A stretch of DNA of 64,000 nucleotides from Micromonospora alfalfae (GTDB lineage Bacteria; Actinomycetota; Actinomycetes; Mycobacteriales; Micromonosporaceae): NCBI RefSeq assembly GCF_022230925.1, contig NZ_JAKKFH010000001.1, forward strand, positions 62,001 to 126,000. Reading direction: 5' to 3'. Below are positions 1 to 9,463 of the stretch, in pieces (position 1 is the stretch's first letter; each line of letters opens with the position of its first letter). The notes below the pieces were generated by a model. That model was not told where the DNA came from. It searched no databases and worked only from the letters and a program-made list of their open reading frames with translations. The position numbers and the translations under genes were made by a program.

Positions 1-127
1 CTCACGGTCCCGCCCGACAAAGCCGTCCACGGTCACTCCTGACACTACCAACGATGAAACAACCAAAAATGAGTGTAACCTCGTCCGTGTTGGTGCGCCC
101 GCCAATCTGGCCTGGTGCGACCGCTCG

Positions 128-850
128 TCAGACCAGGCCGGCGTCGTGCACGAGCAGCGCCACCTGGACCCGGTTGTTCAGCTCCAGTCGGGTCAGCAGC
201 CGGGAGACGTACGCCTTCACCGTCGCCACGCTCATGAACAACTCCCCCGCGATCTCCGCGTTGGTGTGCCCCCGCCCCAGCGCGACCGCCACCTGCCGCT
301 CCCGCTCGCTGAGCCCGGTGAGCTGTCGCAGCGCCCGTGCCCGGCGCGGATCCGGGCCGACCGGGCCGGGAGCGGCGGCGGTCACGTGGGCGATCAACGT
401 CCGGGTCACCGTCGGCGAGAGCGTCGCCTCGCCCGCCGCGACCCGGCGTACGGCGTGCACGATCTCCGCCGGCGGGGTGTCCTTGAGCAGGAAACCGGCC
501 GCCCCGGCCCGGAGCGCCCGCAGCACCTGCTCGTCCGCGTCGAAGGTGGTCAGCACCAGCACCTCCGGCGGGTGCGGTTGGGCACGCAGCGCCTCGGTGG
601 CGGTCAGCCCGTCGACCCGGGGCATCCGGATGTCCATCAGCACCACGTCCGGGGCGTACGCGGCGACGGCAGCCGGCACCTCACCACCGTCGGCCGCCTC
701 GCCGACCACCGTCAGGTCCGGCAGACCGCCGAGGATCATCGAGAGCCCCGCCCGGACCAGCGCGTCGTCGTCCACGATCAGCACGCGCACCGGCGGCACA
801 TCCGGGCCGGCCGGCCCGGCCGCGTCCGGCGGCCCGGTCACGCCGGCCAC
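128..850 (-). CDS. NarL/LuxR-type response regulator
   Basis: A 240-residue response regulator that should act as a cytoplasmic DNA-binding transcription factor. The receiver domain begins near residue 21 (VRVLIVDDD acidic pocket), with the likely phospho-acceptor Asp73 in VLMDIRMP and the conserved Lys in FLLKD. The C-terminal LuxR helix-turn-helix is recognisable from LSERERQVAVALGRG and SVATVKAYVSRLL. It overlaps the end of the upstream histidine kinase gene by 13 bases, so the two are translationally coupled and form one two-component system. The likely target is the divergent ABC transporter operon starting at 2222. The start could be slightly further in, because the first 20 residues are Pro/Gly/Ala-rich and lie outside the receiver domain. 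Confidence 0.93.
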   Translation of the reverse strand: MAGVTGPPDAAGPAGPDVPPVRVLIVDDDALVRAGLSMILGGLPDLTVVGEAADGGEVPAAVAAYAPDVVLMDIRMPRVDGLTATEALRAQPHPPEVLVLTTFDADEQVLRALRAGAAGFLLKDTPPAEIVHAVRRVAAGEATLSPTVTRTLIAHVTAAAPGPVGPDPRRARALRQLTGLSERERQVAVALGRGHTNAEIAGELFMSVATVKAYVSRLLTRLELNNRVQVALLVHDAGLV

Positions 851-2097
851 GGCAGCCAGGCGGCCAACCGGAAGTCACCGCTGTCGTCACGACCGTAGGC
901 GAGCCGCCCGCCGGCCAGTGTGACCCGTTCGCTGATGCCGATCAGGCCGGTGCCAGCACCCGGCAGTGTGCCGCCGGCCGGCGCCCCGACCGGCCACCGG
1001 TTGCCGATCGCCACTGTCAGCCCGGCGCCCGGACCGCCGGCCACGTCCACCCTGACGGCCGCGCCGGCAGCGTGCTTACGGGCGTTGGTCAGCCCCTCCT
1101 GCACGATCCGGTACGCGGCCCGGCCCAGCGCCGCCGGCACCTCCCCCGGGCTGGCGACGCTGTCGCTGACGTTGACCCGCACCCCGGCCGACCGTGATTC
1201 CGCGATCAGGGCCGGCAGGTCGGCGAGGGTGGGCTGCGGCGGCTCGGGGGCGTCGCCACCGTCGTCCTCGGCCCGGAGCACCCCGATCACCTCCCGCAGG
1301 TCCTGGAGGGCGGCGTGCGCGCTGCCCCTGATCACCCCGGCGGCCCGGGCCACCTCGTCGGCCGGCGCGTCCGGGCGGAACTCCAGCGCACCCGCGTGCA
1401 GGCTGAGCAGGGAGATCCGGTGAGCCAGCACGTCGTGCATCTCCCGGGCGATCCGGGTGCGTTCGAGGTGGCGGGCCTGGGTGACCCGCAGCTGCTGCTC
1501 CGCCTCGGCCCGCTCGGCCCGCTCGCGCAGCGACACGATCAACTGCCGGCGGGCCCTGACGAACATCCCCCAGGCCAGCACGGAGAAGCTGAGCACCACG
1601 CCCCAGGACACGGTGGCCCAGTACGGCATGCTCGGATCCGGGCGTGTCCAACTGAAGACCAGGTTGGTGACGAGACCCGCACCGGTGACCGCGATCGCGA
1701 TGGCGGTCCGTCGGTGCACCACCACGGTGAAGTAGAAGATCAACAGCGGGATGGCGGCGGCCATCGAGAACAGGGTCAGCGGTGTCGTCGCCACCACCAG
1801 CCCGAGCGGCCACCGTCGGCGCAACCAGAGCAGCCCGCAGCAGACCAGCCCGATCACCGCGTCGGCGCCGGTCATCCAGTCGTGCGGGAGCGGGGCGGCC
1901 ATCGCCGGGTCGGGCGACAGGGCGTCGGCGGTGGCGAACAGCACCCAGACCACGGAGACCAGGAACGCGAGGCTGTCCACGATCCAGTCGCGGGTGGTGC
2001 GGCGCGGGCGCGGACGCCCACTGTCGGCCGGCACCACCAGCTCCCCTGGCAGCAGCCAGGGGTGCTCCGGGACGGCGATGCTGGTCACGAGGCCCAT
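838..2097 (-). CDS. HisKA_3-type sensor histidine kinase
   Basis: A membrane sensor kinase of 419 residues. About five hydrophobic segments lie between residues 38 and 180, followed by a short coiled linker and a HisKA_3 dimerisation domain (RIAREMHDVLAHR, phospho-acceptor His221). The C-terminal HATPase_c domain shows YRIVQEGLTNARKHA and GTGLIGISERV. This is the NarX/DesK-like subfamily that pairs with NarL regulators, matching the overlapping gene downstream. A much longer reading frame runs upstream (to 3294) but is antisense to the transporter genes. I chose the ATG at 2097, just ahead of the first membrane segment. The signal sensed cannot be read from the sequence. Confidence 0.92.
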   Translation of the reverse strand: MGLVTSIAVPEHPWLLPGELVVPADSGRPRPRRTTRDWIVDSLAFLVSVVWVLFATADALSPDPAMAAPLPHDWMTGADAVIGLVCCGLLWLRRRWPLGLVVATTPLTLFSMAAAIPLLIFYFTVVVHRRTAIAIAVTGAGLVTNLVFSWTRPDPSMPYWATVSWGVVLSFSVLAWGMFVRARRQLIVSLRERAERAEAEQQLRVTQARHLERTRIAREMHDVLAHRISLLSLHAGALEFRPDAPADEVARAAGVIRGSAHAALQDLREVIGVLRAEDDGGDAPEPPQPTLADLPALIAESRSAGVRVNVSDSVASPGEVPAALGRAAYRIVQEGLTNARKHAAGAAVRVDVAGGPGAGLTVAIGNRWPVGAPAGGTLPGAGTGLIGISERVTLAGGRLAYGRDDSGDFRLAAWLPWPA

Positions 2098-2128
2098 GCT
2101 AGGCAGACGATGGTCGGCCCGACCAGCT

Positions 2129-2163
2129 ACCAAAGTCGAGAGCCACCGGTCGACCAAGGTCGA
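2129..2163. promoter_or_regulatory. Pair of 11-bp direct repeats in a divergent promoter region
   Basis: ACCAAAGTCGA at 2129-2139 and ACCAAGGTCGA at 2153-2163 differ at one base and are offset by 24 bases. They lie in the 124-base gap between the divergent sensor kinase and ABC transporter genes. NarL-type regulators often bind paired sites, so these are candidate binding sites for the regulator at 128-850. That assignment is inference. Confidence 0.4.
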
Positions 2164-2221
2164 CGCGGCACCGACCGCTGGCCGCAGCGGATGGCCGGGT
2201 GGCGCGGGCAGGCTCAACCGC

Positions 2222-3118
2222 ATGATCACGGTAGAGAACCTCACCAAGCGATACGGGCCACACCCGGCCGTGGACGACGTGTCGTTCCAGTGCCAGCCGG
2301 GCACCGTCACCGGCTTCCTCGGACCCAACGGGGCCGGCAAGTCGACCACCATGCGCATGATCTGCGGGCTGACCGCGCCGACCGCCGGCCGCGCCACCGT
2401 CTCCGGGCACCCGTACCGGGAACTGCCCAACCCGGGGCGGGAGGTCGGGGTGTTGCTGGACGCCTCCGCCCAGCACGCCGGGCGCACCGGCCGCGAGGCG
2501 TTGACGCTGTCCGCGTACACGATGGGTCTGGACCGGCGCGAGGTCGCCGCGAAGCTCGACCTGGTCGGGTTGAACGCGGTGGCCGCGAAGCGTCGGGTAC
2601 GGGCGTACTCGCTGGGAATGCGCCAACGGCTCGGGCTGGCGCACGCGCTGCTCGGCGACCCCCGGGTGTTGATCCTCGACGAGCCGGCCAACGGCCTGGA
2701 CCCGGAGGGGATCTTCTGGATGCGCGGCCTGCTGCGCGACTTCGCCGACCGGGGCGGCACCGTGCTGCTCTCCTCCCACCTGCTGCGCGAGGTGGAGGCG
2801 GTCGCGGACCGGCTGGTGGTTATCGGGGGTGGCCGGATCGTGGCCCAGGGCGACAAGAACGAGTTGCTGGCCGGCGGCGGCACCGTGGTCCGGGCCCGCG
2901 ACAGTGCGGCGCTGCGCCGGGCGCTGGAGGTGGCCAACCTGAGCGCCGCCGACAGCTCGGAGGGGCTGCTCGTGCAGGCCGACGCCGAGGCGGTCGGCCA
3001 GGCCGCCGCCGATGCCGGCGTCGCGTTGGCCGAGCTGCGCCCCGCCAGCGGCGGCGGCCTGGAACAGCTCTTCCTCACCCTGACCGCCGGCGAATCGACC
3101 AAGGAGGCCGTCCGATGA
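2222..3118 (+). CDS. ABC transporter ATP-binding protein
   Basis: A 298-residue ATPase subunit. Walker A is GPNGAGKST near residue 40, the signature region is YSLGMRQRLGLA, Walker B is VLILDEPANGLDP and the H-loop is LLSSHLL. GMRQR in place of the usual SGGQ is common in the CcmA/BcrA-like branch of multidrug and bacteriocin-type exporters. The start is the ATG at 2222, directly before the TVENL-type strand typical of the family. The stop codon overlaps the permease start as ATGA, so the two form an operon. Control by the divergent two-component system is likely. The substrate is unknown. Confidence 0.93.
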   Translation: MITVENLTKRYGPHPAVDDVSFQCQPGTVTGFLGPNGAGKSTTMRMICGLTAPTAGRATVSGHPYRELPNPGREVGVLLDASAQHAGRTGREALTLSAYTMGLDRREVAAKLDLVGLNAVAAKRRVRAYSLGMRQRLGLAHALLGDPRVLILDEPANGLDPEGIFWMRGLLRDFADRGGTVLLSSHLLREVEAVADRLVVIGGGRIVAQGDKNELLAGGGTVVRARDSAALRRALEVANLSAADSSEGLLVQADAEAVGQAAADAGVALAELRPASGGGLEQLFLTLTAGESTKEAVR

Positions 3119-3912
3119 CCACCACCACCGCGCCCGCCGCCGGTGCCGTCGCACCCCGGCAGCACACTGCGGTACGCCGACCGTCGCTGCTCCGGCTCAC
3201 CGCCGTGGAGGTGCGCAAGCTCGTCGACACCCGGGCCGGTCGCTGGCTGATGATCACCATCGGTCTGGTCACCGCCGCGATCGTCACCCTGCAACTGATC
3301 TACGCCGGGGACGCCGACCAGACCTTCCTCAACTTCTTCGTCCCCTCGCTGCTACCGGTGTCGGTGCTGCTGCCGGTCCTGGGCATCCTGTCGATCACCA
3401 GTGAGTGGTCGCAGCGCACCGCACTCACCACGTACGCCCTGGTGCCCCGCCGGGAGCGGGTGGTCGCCGCGAAGCTGATCGCCGTGTCACTGACCGCGCT
3501 CGCCTCGGTGCTGGCCAGTCTCGCCGTCGCCGCCGTCGGCACGCTGGTGGCGTCCGCCACCGGCGGGGCGGGCACCTGGCAGTTCGACTGGTCGCTGGTC
3601 CTGAACGCGGGGATCCTCCAGGTCACCAGCGTGCTGATGGGCGCCGCCTTCGGTCTGCTGCTGCTCAACCCGCCGCTGGCGATCGTCGGCTACCTGCTGC
3701 TGCCCACCCTGTGGGGGGTGCTCGGCGAGATGGTCAAGCCGCTGCGCGGTCCGTCCGAATGGCTGGACACCAGCAAGACCATGGAACCGCTGTTCAGCAG
3801 CGACGCCGTCACCGGCGAGCAGTGGGGCCGGGTAGCGGTCTCCCTGCTGGTCTGGATGGTCCTCCCGCTGGCCGCCGGCCTGTTCCGGACGCTGCGCCGC
3901 GAGGTGTCCTGA
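3115..3912 (+). CDS. ABC transporter permease (ABC-2 type)
   Basis: A 265-residue membrane protein with about six hydrophobic segments and a cytoplasmic N-terminus. The motif EVRKLVDTRAGRWL near residue 30 is typical of the permease partner of BcrA-like ATPases (ABC2_membrane_2/4 family). TSEWSQRTALTTYALVPRRE, between the second and third segments, is another family hallmark. It overlaps the ATPase by four bases and is followed two bases later by the YqeB-like gene. It would form the membrane channel of an exporter, probably for a peptide, drug or lipid. The substrate is not identifiable. Confidence 0.9.
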   Translation: MTTTTAPAAGAVAPRQHTAVRRPSLLRLTAVEVRKLVDTRAGRWLMITIGLVTAAIVTLQLIYAGDADQTFLNFFVPSLLPVSVLLPVLGILSITSEWSQRTALTTYALVPRRERVVAAKLIAVSLTALASVLASLAVAAVGTLVASATGGAGTWQFDWSLVLNAGILQVTSVLMGAAFGLLLLNPPLAIVGYLLLPTLWGVLGEMVKPLRGPSEWLDTSKTMEPLFSSDAVTGEQWGRVAVSLLVWMVLPLAAGLFRTLRREVS

Positions 3913-3914
3913 CC

Positions 3915-4664
3915 ATGGACGTGGCCCGCTACCGTCCGCGCACTGTGGTCAGCGGCGGCCCGCTGGAGCTGGCGGTCATGTGGGGTGGCTTCCCGCTGCT
4001 CGGCGCGGGCGCCGGATGGCTCCTCGCGGCGGCGACGGGCTGGCTCGCCCGGCTGCCCTGGGTGCCGTTCAGCGACCTGATCGAGTGGTTGGACCGGCTG
4101 CCCGAGCCGCAGGCCACCGCCGCCACCATCGGGGTGGGCGTCCTGGCCGGCCTGGTCATCGCCGGGATCGGCACCGCCGAACGGCTGATCGTCACGGTCG
4201 ACGGGGCGCAGGTCCAGCTGCGCCGCTCTGATGAGAACCGGACCATCGCCCGGGTCGACACCCGGGTGGTCTTCCTCGCCGACAAACATCTGGTGCTGCT
4301 GGACGCCGACGGCGCGGAACTGGTCCGGGAGTCGACGGACCTGCCGGCCGCCCAACTGGCCGCGGCGTTCCGGGAGCACGGCTGGGGCTGGGCGGACGAC
4401 GACCCGCACCGGTCGACGTACCGGCTGTGGGTTCCGGACCTGCCCGGGTTGCCGGCCGGCGCGGACGCGCTGCTGCGCGCCCGGGACCGGGCCATCGAGC
4501 GGGACCGCCGCGACGACACCCGGGAGTTGCGCCGCGAGCTGGGCCAGATCGGGGTGGTGCTGCGCGACGAGGGCAAGCGGCAATACTGGCGGTTGACCAC
4601 CCGGGCCCTCGCCTCCGGGCCGGAGCGGCCGACTTCGGCCGAGCGGGAGGCGGACGGGCGGTAG
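3915..4664 (+). CDS. YqeB-like membrane protein
   Basis: A 249-residue protein resembling the YqeB family known from Bacillus and actinobacteria, whose function is uncharacterised. Two hydrophobic segments (about residues 20-38 and 72-92) are followed by a soluble domain with family-like signatures: a basic-site strand (LRRSDENRTIARV), FLADKHLVLLDADG, and WVPDLPGLPAGADALLRAR, ending in RQYWRL. The start is the ATG two bases after the permease stop. It therefore sits in the same operon as the ABC transporter, which suggests a membrane-stress or accessory role, but this is inference. Confidence 0.72.
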   Translation: MDVARYRPRTVVSGGPLELAVMWGGFPLLGAGAGWLLAAATGWLARLPWVPFSDLIEWLDRLPEPQATAATIGVGVLAGLVIAGIGTAERLIVTVDGAQVQLRRSDENRTIARVDTRVVFLADKHLVLLDADGAELVRESTDLPAAQLAAAFREHGWGWADDDPHRSTYRLWVPDLPGLPAGADALLRARDRAIERDRRDDTRELRRELGQIGVVLRDEGKRQYWRLTTRALASGPERPTSAEREADGR

Positions 4665-4696
4665 CGTCTGTCCCAGCAGACAGTGGGAGCCGCGCG

Positions 4697-5260
4697 ATGA
4701 CCGAACAGCAGCCGTACCGGGTGGTGTCCCGACACCCCGGCTTCGAGCTGCGTCGGTACCCCGCCCACCTGGTGGCCGAGATGCAGATCCAGGCGTCGTT
4801 CACCAGGGCGCCGATCGAGGCGTTCCGGCCGCTGGCCGCGTACATCGGCGGTGCCAATCGGGCCCGGCACCCGATCGGCTCCGCCGCGCCCGCGATGGCG
4901 GCGGCCAGCGGTTCGGAGAAGATCGCCATGACCGTGCCGGTGGTGCAGATCGAGGGTGAGTGGCCGGGCGCGTACCTGATCCAGTTCGTCATGCCGGCCA
5001 GCTTCACCGCCGCCACAGTGCCCGAGCCGGTGGATGCGCGGGTGCGGATCCGCGCGGTTCCGGCGCGGCTGGCGGCGGCGATGCGGTTCTCCGGGCGGTG
5101 GACGGAGCAGGCGTTCAGCCAGCGGGCCACGATGCTCGGCCGGTCGGTGACCGCGGCCGGGCTGCAACCGACCGGCGCCATCCGGTACGCGCGCTTCGAC
5201 CCGCCGTGGAAGCCGTGGTTCCTGCGCCGCAACGAGGTGGTGCTGCCGGTCGTCGAGTGA
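4697..5260 (+). CDS. SOUL-family heme-binding protein
   Basis: A 187-residue protein with the SOUL/HBP fold pattern. It opens with YRVVSRHPGFELRRYPAHLVAE, whose FELRRYP stretch is diagnostic, then KIAMTVPVVQ and the pair of C-terminal strands ending in the WFLRRNEV motif. SOUL proteins bind heme or tetrapyrroles in the cytoplasm, and their bacterial role is unclear. The reading frame extends upstream inside the YqeB-like gene, but the ATG at 4697 begins the recognisable domain. The downstream neighbour is convergent and its stop lies two bases away. Confidence 0.82.
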   Translation: MTEQQPYRVVSRHPGFELRRYPAHLVAEMQIQASFTRAPIEAFRPLAAYIGGANRARHPIGSAAPAMAAASGSEKIAMTVPVVQIEGEWPGAYLIQFVMPASFTAATVPEPVDARVRIRAVPARLAAAMRFSGRWTEQAFSQRATMLGRSVTAAGLQPTGAIRYARFDPPWKPWFLRRNEVVLPVVE

Positions 5261-5261
5261 G

Positions 5262-6248
5262 CTAGCGGAGCAGCCGACGGTCCTCGACCCTCGGCCGAGC
5301 CAGCAGCAGGGACATCGCAAGCCCGGAGAGCAGCCCGAACAGGGACAGCAGCACGTCGGAATCCGCGGCGTTGATCGGGCTGTTGCCGGCGAGCGCGGTG
5401 AACGTCGCGCCGATCGGCAGCAGGATCATGATGGGTACGGCAATTGCCACCAGGAACACCAGCGGGCCCACCAACGCGATGAGAGCGGCCAGGGCGTGGT
5501 GCCACCAGATCGGCCGACCGCCCGGCCAGTCCCAGGCCAGCAGGGTGACCCCGGTGAGCAGCACCGCCCCGAGAGCGGCCTCCGGCAGCAGTCGTGTGCC
5601 GGGCGCGGCGGCACGGACCAGCCCGACGCCGAGCAACGCCACCACGGTGAGACCGAGCGCCAGCCCGACGCGAGCCCGGGTCCGCGCCGGAGCCGCCGCC
5701 AGCGCGGCACCGACGGCCACTGCCACCAGCAGCGCCGCGGTGGCCAGGGCGCCCTGGTTCAGCTCCGGCTCCCGGTCGGTTGGTGACTCGATCCCGACAG
5801 CCACCAGCATCAGCACCCCGGCCAGGCAGGCCGTACCGGTCAGCCTCTTCCGATCGGCGGCCAGCGGCCTGCCACGCTCCCGCCACAGCAGAACCGTCGC
5901 GAGCACGCCGAGCACGCCGCAACCGGCGACGGCGAGCAGCACGGTCGCCTCGATGCCGGACGGGTCGGCCCGGTCGATCGCTATGTCGGCGGCGACCCAG
6001 CAGCCACCGAGCGCCACCGCCGGTTGACTCCAGCGCAACTGCCCCCGGCCGGCCAGCACCAACCCGAGCGGCACCGCCATGATCGCGATGAACCGCAGGT
6101 CGCGCGCCCAGTAGGCGTTGTTGCCCGGCAGGCTCTCCGACCACGGGCCGAGCGGCTCGGTCAGCGGCTGCCAGGTGGTCATGCCGTACGCCCAGAGCAC
6201 GACGGCGGCGGCGGAGAGGAGCAGCCCGACCGGGCGCGCGGATCGCAT
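5262..6248 (-). CDS. Polytopic membrane protein of unknown function
   Basis: A 328-residue integral membrane protein with roughly nine or ten hydrophobic helices and no catalytic motif I recognise. Several helices are separated by short Arg-rich loops. The conserved-looking stretch GNNAYWARDLRFIAIM lies near residue 50. I chose the ATG at 6248, which puts the first helix immediately after a basic RSAR start. An alternative start at 6275 would add nine residues. The FtsX-type permease gene upstream ends 42 bases away in the same direction, so co-transcription is plausible. No function is proposed. Confidence 0.72.
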   Translation of the reverse strand: MRSARPVGLLLSAAAVVLWAYGMTTWQPLTEPLGPWSESLPGNNAYWARDLRFIAIMAVPLGLVLAGRGQLRWSQPAVALGGCWVAADIAIDRADPSGIEATVLLAVAGCGVLGVLATVLLWRERGRPLAADRKRLTGTACLAGVLMLVAVGIESPTDREPELNQGALATAALLVAVAVGAALAAAPARTRARVGLALGLTVVALLGVGLVRAAAPGTRLLPEAALGAVLLTGVTLLAWDWPGGRPIWWHHALAALIALVGPLVFLVAIAVPIMILLPIGATFTALAGNSPINAADSDVLLSLFGLLSGLAMSLLLARPRVEDRRLLR

Positions 6249-6290
6249 CAGTGGACGGTAGCGGGCCCACGGCACGCGCGGGGGGCACGG

Positions 6291-8720
6291 TCATCCGACG
6301 AGGCCGACCGGTGACCGGGCGGGACGGTGGCGCAACAGCCGCCACGTCGGCAACACACTGGACAGCACCGCGAGCAGCAGGCACAGCCCCACCACCCCGG
6401 CGACCACCGACCACGGCATCACCAGGTCGACGGGGGCACCGACCTGCTCGGCGAGGCCCGCGCTGATGCTGAGCAGACCGACGAACGCGACAGCCCCGCC
6501 CAGCAGCGCGCCGATCAGGACCACCAGGGCGGACTCCGCGGTGACCAGCCAGATGACCTGCCGTCGGGTCGCCCCCGCCAGCCGGATCAGCCGCAGGTCC
6601 GCGGCGCGACCGGCGGCGGCCAGCAGCAGCGTGTTGGCCACCGCGATGGCCCCGTAGCCGGCGGACACCCCGATCAGCAGCAGCGTGAAGAGCCAGACGA
6701 GGCGGTCCTCGGCGGCGTCCGCCTCGGCCGCCCAGGCCGGGACGTCGAGGATCCGCGCGCCGACAGGGGGATCGATGCGGTCCCGCACGTACACGGTGGA
6801 CGTCAGCGCGGACGGGTCGTGCGCCCGCACCACGGCCCGGGGCACGAGCAGGTCACCGGGGATCGAGGTGTCGTCGACCACCGCGACGACGCGCAACGAC
6901 ACAGTCGTCCCGTCGGCGAAGACCACCGGGTACGGCTCGGACGGCAGCCGGTTCGCCGAGGCGGCGACCACCACGGTGTCGCCGCCCCTCAGGTCGTTCA
7001 GCGAACCGGCGACGACGGTGAGCACCCGGTTCGCGGCGGCGAAGCCCTCCGGATCCACGCCGAGCGCTGTCATCGGCCGGTCCGGTGGCGACGTTCCGGG
7101 GTCGGTGCGGTAGACGATGGTCGGCAGGAGCGCGGTCCCGCCGGTCGCGGCGACGGCCCGGTCGGACAGGCCGGGTGCGCGGTCCGGCACGACGATCCAG
7201 CCGGCGTTCACGTTGTCCGCCCGTCCCGCCGCGTACGCGGCGGTGCTGGTGCGCACCATCCCGGACACCAGCACCGCGAATGCGACGGTGAGCAGCACCG
7301 GCGCGGCGACGGCGGCGGTCCGGCGGGTCGCGGTCAACGCCCCGCCCCGGACCAGCATGCCGATCGCGCCACCGGGCCGACGCAGCGGAGAACGCAGCAG
7401 CCACACCAGCGGACCGACCACCACCGGGGCGAGCACTGTGGTGCCGGCCACCAGCGCCATCACCGCGTAGAGCGCGTACTGCGCCCCCACCCGCGCCTCG
7501 TCGGAGGTCGCCGTGGCGAGACTGAGCGCGGCCCCCGCCGTGAGGAGCAGCACCCCGGTGGCGGCGCGCAGCCGCCCGATCGGTCGCTGTTCCACAGCAG
7601 CCTCGCGTAACGCCTCCAACGGACGGATTCGCGCCGCCCGGCGGGACGCCGACCAGACGGCCAGCAACGCGATCACCGGCCCGGCGGCGAGCGAGACCGC
7701 CACCGGCCAGAGTTCGTAGCGGACCCGGAAGGTCGACGGTTCGTAGCCGACGTCGACCAGCAGCCGACCCAGCAACGGGGCGAGCGCCGCGCCCACCAGC
7801 AGGCCGACGAGTCCCGCCGAGACGCCGACGGCGAGCGCCTCGGCGTACACCATGCGACGGACCTGGCGTCCGGTGGCGCCGACGGCGCGCAGCAGGCCCA
7901 GCTCACGGCGGCGCTGCGTGATGGTGAACGCAAAGGTGGAGGCGACCACGAACACCGTGACGAAGCCGGCGAGGGCCGCCGTGGCGGTGAGCACCTGCAT
8001 GCCGATCCACCGGGTACGGGCGTCGCCGCGCGGTTCCAGCGCACCACGGGCGGCGCCGGTGAGCACCTGTCCGCCGTCGCCGACCACTCCGCGAGCCGCA
8101 GTGGCGACCCGCTCGGGATCGGCGTCCGGGGCGAGCACCAGGCCGATGGCCCGGACACCGGGCGCGAGCGCGGCGGCGACCTCGTCCGCGACATGGACAC
8201 CCGGTCCGTCGACCAGACCGGTGACCGTGTACGACTCCGGGCCCACGGCTGTCAGCAGGGTGACCGGTGTGCCGGCGCGCAGTCCGAGCGCGCTGTCGAC
8301 CACCACCTCGCCGGGCCGGAGGGGTGGCTCGCCAGCCGTGAGGCGCAGCCCACCCAGTTGGGCGCTGGACCAGCCGTGCCCCTGGTGGGCGTCCTCCCGC
8401 CGGGTGTCGGCGGCCGAAGGCCGGCCGTCGACGAGCGGTTGCGCGTAGAAGGTGCGGTCCGGCACCGCCGCCACCACGTCCGGCAGACCGGACAGCCTGC
8501 CCACCAGCTCCGCCGCCGCGCTGGCGGACCAGGGCCGGGTCGGCAGGAACTCCTCAGCTGACGCACCTGCCTCGGGGCTCTGCACCACGACCGAGGCCCG
8601 TGCCAGTCGGTCCGGCACCTGCGGACGGCCGGAGGCGAGCAGCACTGTGGCCGCCGCGACCAGCGTGACCCCGATGACGACGGCCACGAACGCGCTGGCC
8701 GACCGTCGGACGCTCAGCAC
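6291..8720 (-). CDS. FtsX/MacB-type ABC transporter permease
   Basis: An 809-residue permease of the FtsX superfamily. One N-terminal helix (residues 11-30) precedes a large extracytoplasmic domain. Two blocks of three helices follow, with the FtsX signatures RRRELGLLRAVGATGRQVRRMV (first block) and RLAGATRRQVIWLV (second block). A second extracytoplasmic domain separates the blocks, giving the ten-helix LolE/MacB-like duplicate layout common in actinobacteria. The GTG start at 8720 overlaps the ATPase gene by seven bases, so the two are coupled. Proteins of this type usually extrude lipids, peptides or antibiotics mechanically. The substrate is unknown. Confidence 0.9.
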   Translation of the reverse strand: MLSVRRSASAFVAVVIGVTLVAAATVLLASGRPQVPDRLARASVVVQSPEAGASAEEFLPTRPWSASAAAELVGRLSGLPDVVAAVPDRTFYAQPLVDGRPSAADTRREDAHQGHGWSSAQLGGLRLTAGEPPLRPGEVVVDSALGLRAGTPVTLLTAVGPESYTVTGLVDGPGVHVADEVAAALAPGVRAIGLVLAPDADPERVATAARGVVGDGGQVLTGAARGALEPRGDARTRWIGMQVLTATAALAGFVTVFVVASTFAFTITQRRRELGLLRAVGATGRQVRRMVYAEALAVGVSAGLVGLLVGAALAPLLGRLLVDVGYEPSTFRVRYELWPVAVSLAAGPVIALLAVWSASRRAARIRPLEALREAAVEQRPIGRLRAATGVLLLTAGAALSLATATSDEARVGAQYALYAVMALVAGTTVLAPVVVGPLVWLLRSPLRRPGGAIGMLVRGGALTATRRTAAVAAPVLLTVAFAVLVSGMVRTSTAAYAAGRADNVNAGWIVVPDRAPGLSDRAVAATGGTALLPTIVYRTDPGTSPPDRPMTALGVDPEGFAAANRVLTVVAGSLNDLRGGDTVVVAASANRLPSEPYPVVFADGTTVSLRVVAVVDDTSIPGDLLVPRAVVRAHDPSALTSTVYVRDRIDPPVGARILDVPAWAAEADAAEDRLVWLFTLLLIGVSAGYGAIAVANTLLLAAAGRAADLRLIRLAGATRRQVIWLVTAESALVVLIGALLGGAVAFVGLLSISAGLAEQVGAPVDLVMPWSVVAGVVGLCLLLAVLSSVLPTWRLLRHRPARSPVGLVG

Positions 8721-9463
8721 GACGACTCCGCTACGGTCTCGCGCTCGGCGATCCGGGCGGCGACGGCGGCGGCGGTGATCCCGCCGGTCAGCTCATCGAC
8801 GACGCGGCCGTCGGCGAGCAGGAGGACCCGATCGGCGTACGCGGCGGCGGCGGGATCGTGCGTCACCATCACCACCGTCTGCCCGTGGTCGTCGACGAGC
8901 GCCCGCAACAGCCGGAGCACCTGCCGGGAGGACGCGCTGTCCAACGCCCCGGTCGGCTCGTCGGCGAAGACCACCGCCGGACGGGTGAGCAACGCTCGGG
9001 CCACGGCGACGCGTTGCTGCTCCCCGCCGGACAGCTCACTCGGCCGGTGCCCGGCCCGGTCGGCGAGGCCGACGGCGTCGAGCGCGGCGGCCACGTCCCC
9101 GGCCGACGGACGGCGACGGGCCAGGCGCGACGGCAACTCGACGTTCTGCGCGGCGGTCAACGTGGACACGAGGTTGAACGCCTGGAAGACGAAGCCGATC
9201 CGGTCGCGCCGCAGCCGGGTCAGCTCGTCCTCACCGAGGTCGTTGAGGCTGGTGCCGTCGATGGTGACGATCCCCTCGGTCGGGCGGTCCAGCCCCGCCG
9301 CGCAGTGCAGCAGGGTGGACTTCCCCGAGCCGGAGGGGCCCATCACCGCAGTGAACGTGCCGCTCGCGAAGCCGGTGGTCACGCCGTCGAGCGCCGCCAC
9401 CCGCCGGGTTCCGGTGCCGTACACCGCGCGCAGCCCCGTCAGGGTCACAGTGTCTGTGGTCAT
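8714..9463 (-). CDS. ABC transporter ATP-binding protein (LolD/MacB type)
   Basis: A 249-residue ATPase paired with the FtsX-type permease. Walker A is GPSGSGKST, followed by FQAFNLVSTLTAAQNVELP (Q-loop), the signature LSGGEQQRVAVARAL, Walker B VVFADEPTGALD and the H-loop VTHD, all canonical for the MacB/LolD/FtsE group. The ATG at 9463 (MTTDTV) sits directly before the first strand. A longer frame continues upstream to 9586 without family similarity. The operon is divergent from the sensor kinase at 9634, which probably regulates it. Confidence 0.93.
   Translation of the reverse strand: MTTDTVTLTGLRAVYGTGTRRVAALDGVTTGFASGTFTAVMGPSGSGKSTLLHCAAGLDRPTEGIVTIDGTSLNDLGEDELTRLRRDRIGFVFQAFNLVSTLTAAQNVELPSRLARRRPSAGDVAAALDAVGLADRAGHRPSELSGGEQQRVAVARALLTRPAVVFADEPTGALDSASSRQVLRLLRALVDDHGQTVVMVTHDPAAAAYADRVLLLADGRVVDELTGGITAAAVAARIAERETVAESSC

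Noticed and set aside
2098..3294. Upstream extension of the first histidine kinase frame
   Set aside because: It is antisense to the ABC transporter genes and low-complexity Ser/Arg/Pro sequence, typical of GC-rich alternative frames.
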